This document shows positions 62,006 through 64,000 of a DNA stretch of 64,000 bases, in pieces. Numbering within the stretch: the stretch's first letter is position 1; the number at the start of each line of letters is the position of its first letter. A program made the position numbers and the translations under genes. The DNA is from Paenibacillus sp. Marseille-Q4541 (GTDB lineage Bacteria > Bacillota > Bacilli > Paenibacillales > Paenibacillaceae). Location: contig NZ_JAGXCY010000003.1 in the NCBI RefSeq assembly GCF_018310695.1, forward strand, positions 62,001 to 126,000, in the 5' to 3' direction. The notes under the pieces are model-generated. The model was not told where the DNA came from, made no database searches, and saw only the letters and a list, made by a program, of their open reading frames with translations.

Positions 62006-64000
62006 CTAAGGCTTAACTGGAAGTCCATTCGCTTCACGGATAAGCGAGAAATACTGATCTGCTCTTACCACCTCATATTCAGATCCGAGTGATTCTGCAA
62101 TAGCGAGTACGTCTGAAGGCCTCATGCTCCATGCATTAATCCCTACGGAGATGAAGGTTGGTGAGTTGCCATCCCAGCTCTCTTTAAATTCTTTCAGTAT
62201 GTCTTTTCCGTCTTGAACCGTCGCAACCCCACGAAGCATAGATACAGGCAGCGTACCATTAACAATTTCAACACCCATCTTATCTCCGGCACCCAAGAAG
62301 AGACCTGGAACTTTTAGGTACTTTTCATAAGCTTCAGCAATAGATTCAGTAAGCGGTATATCCTTATCAAGTTCCCTATTTAGTACATAAGGGAAAGACA
62401 TATTGGATTTCTTAAGATATGGATACGAGTCCTTCATGAAGTCTTTGATTGAGGTTTCTGGCCACACCTGCGGACTGAAGTACCCTGCTCCAGACGGACC
62501 TGCGACAAGCTGGTCATTATCGGTAGCAGTGGACCAGTAATAGTTAAGGATCGCAGGGGCCGCATCATAAAGTAGTGGGCTGGAAGTCCAGTTAATTGGA
62601 ACTTGACCGCGTGCCGGGTCCTCCCATAGATTGCGCATATGATTCTGATCATATTGTAAGTTGTCGCCTTCACCAAAGGTGAAAGTAACATAAATTTTAT
62701 TGTTTAATTCAGGCGTAACTGGTTTCGCTTTTTGTTTCTCTTTCAACTTCGTGCCCGAGAATACAGTCATATTATGGAACCAGTCTGATGGTACAACATA
62801 TACGCCATGCTTTGAGGTAATATCGATGCCGGCGACTTCACCTTCAAAGTCGTTAGCAAACCATCCTAAATACGGTGTCCCCTGATCCACCTCGGATAGT
62901 ATTTTTTCAAATAGAGCCCTTTGTTCTGGTACATCGGTAGATAGCCAGAAAATCATTGCTTTATTGGCGATTGCGTAATCACGAAGGTATCCGTAAGGTT
63001 CTTTTTCTTCAGACGAAAAAGGTTTTACATTACTAGCTGACACGTTAAATTGATTACGCATATCTACGGATACAGTTAACTCTTTTGTGTCTGCTGGAGG
63101 CATGAATTCATACACAAAGTAGTTACCGTTATCTGCGAATCGATGATCACTTCCCGGTAAAAACTTGGAGTTCTGCCTGTCATAGAGATAGGATTCTTCT
63201 TCAGATGTGCCTGTTTTAAAATTGATAATATCCTTTCCATCAGCCTTCACGGTTATTTCGTGTACCGCAGGGCCCCAGCCATCTTGCGGGAATGCATCCT
63301 GAAAGCGAAGATAAACCGCCTCTGTACCTACAAGAGAACTGAGGTCAAGGTCATAGGTTTTACGATTGCTGCCATCCCGCACTTGTTCTTTTTCTATCGC
63401 CACTGTGCTGAATGAGTCAAAGTTATTTGGTGGCATGGGTATCGATGTGTTTGGACTTAATCCGACTAACATTCGTTTAGTCGTTTGGCTCCATAGATTC
63501 TCATACTGCCAAGTATATGCATCCAAGCGATCTTTAAATTTACCTTGTAAATCATCTAGCACTTTAAGGCGATAGGGTTTGGCAGTCAATTGTTTTGCCA
63601 GTTCAGGGCTTGCGACAACAGCATCTTTTAATCCGGCGAGGGTAGAGGCAACGTTGATGGAATCCGGTATTGCAGGATCGTATACGATGATGCCTTTTAC
63701 TTCTTTTGCATAGGCCTTAAAGACATCCATAACATTGTCATGAAGTTTGAAAGGAACCTCCAGATCCTGAATCCAAGGATCAACTTCATTTTGTTGTACA
63801 TAGATCCGTGGCTCCTCCCGGTTGACGATTCCTTGAAGTGAGGTCAGAAGCAGCTTAATGTCTCCTGATTCCTTGTAAACATTAGCAACATCTAAACGCT
63901 TTGGTTTTGCAAAAGTGGGAAGCTCTTGATCTTTAGGCCACTTTATGGAACTCTTATGCGATTTAGCTTCCGAAGAATCGGTTGCAGACGTTGCAGATAC
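62006..64000 (-). CDS. GxGYxYP-family putative glycoside hydrolase, paralog 2 (5' end beyond window)
   Basis: This is a second copy of the protein at 44023-46074, colinear along its whole visible length of about 664 residues. The open frame runs past an internal Met codon at 63730 to the window edge, encoding ELPTFAKPKRLDVANVY and LLLTSLQGIVNREEPRIYV in step with paralog 1. The true start and signal peptide are therefore outside the window. The signature is GPSGAGYFSPQVWP, with Ser where the family has Tyr or Phe, and the beta-sandwich insert (YLRFQDAFPQDGWGPAVHEI) is kept. It is convergent with the glycan operon and shares its terminator. Confidence 0.88.
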   Translation of the reverse strand, partial: VSATSATDSSEAKSHKSSIKWPKDQELPTFAKPKRLDVANVYKESGDIKLLLTSLQGIVNREEPRIYVQQNEVDPWIQDLEVPFKLHDNVMDVFKAYAKEVKGIIVYDPAIPDSINVASTLAGLKDAVVASPELAKQLTAKPYRLKVLDDLQGKFKDRLDAYTWQYENLWSQTTKRMLVGLSPNTSIPMPPNNFDSFSTVAIEKEQVRDGSNRKTYDLDLSSLVGTEAVYLRFQDAFPQDGWGPAVHEITVKADGKDIINFKTGTSEEESYLYDRQNSKFLPGSDHRFADNGNYFVYEFMPPADTKELTVSVDMRNQFNVSASNVKPFSSEEKEPYGYLRDYAIANKAMIFWLSTDVPEQRALFEKILSEVDQGTPYLGWFANDFEGEVAGIDITSKHGVYVVPSDWFHNMTVFSGTKLKEKQKAKPVTPELNNKIYVTFTFGEGDNLQYDQNHMRNLWEDPARGQVPINWTSSPLLYDAAPAILNYYWSTATDNDQLVAGPSGAGYFSPQVWPETSIKDFMKDSYPYLKKSNMSFPYVLNRELDKDIPLTESIAEAYEKYLKVPGLFLGAGDKMGVEIVNGTLPVSMLRGVATVQDGKDILKEFKESWDGNSPTFISVGINAWSMRPSDVLAIAESLGSEYEVVRADQYFSLIREANGLPVKP

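Overview
The window reads as chromosomal DNA of a low-to-mid GC, endospore-forming Gram-positive bacterium, most likely Paenibacillus or a close relative. Support: a GerA/GerB/GerC-type germinant receptor operon, strong AGGAGG ribosome sites with frequent TTG and GTG starts, YesN/YesM two-component pairs beside ATPase-less CUT1 sugar transporters, BioY with its own ECF module, and an amidase with copper-amine-oxidase-like repeats. No rRNA, tRNA, CRISPR array, insertion sequence or prophage gene was seen. All family calls come from reading motifs; no database search was run.

Region 1 (1-12.4 kb) is a series of short units, most closed by hairpin terminators: a 14-TM drug-efflux MFS, a GH5 lipoprotein, a hygromycin-kinase-like APH, the spore germination operon, a small surface-like protein followed by two glycosyltransferases, and a small Lys/His-rich exported protein ending in LPKSG followed by a lipoprotein sortase.

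Region 2 (12.4-28.5 kb) is transport and sugar use. An RpiR regulator is divergent from an ECF cassette of unknown substrate (S, fused A1A2, T) plus a PHP-domain hydrolase. Next come a sucrose PTS permease and sucrose-6-phosphate hydrolase behind a promoter with LacI-type operators, and a GH36 alpha-galactosidase divergent from an AraC regulator. A biotin uptake operon (bioY, ecfA1, ecfA2, ecfT, CHY zinc-finger protein) follows, under a 17-bp inverted repeat whose right arm holds the -35 box. Its ecfT carries an apparent one-base frameshift.

Region 3 (28.5-34 kb) holds an acetyltransferase, a soluble GAF hybrid histidine kinase with a phosphorelay tail, a truncated ABC-exporter-like membrane protein and a secreted cell-wall amidase.

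Region 4 (34-64 kb) is a glycan-foraging island. One operon has a CUT1 binding protein, two permeases and a GH89 alpha-N-acetylglucosaminidase, followed by a YesN/YesM pair. After an ECF sigma/anti-sigma pair comes a second block: a GntR/LacI-type regulator, then a plus-strand operon with an unassigned glycosidase-like protein, a GH38 alpha-mannosidase, an Lpl-type CUT1 transporter, a DUF4965 (glutaminase-A-like) protein and a GH106-like enzyme. Two minus-strand GxGYxYP paralogs flank this block, the second running off the window end. The enzyme set suggests import and intracellular trimming of mannose- and GlcNAc-containing oligosaccharides, with the exported GxGYxYP proteins acting outside the cell.
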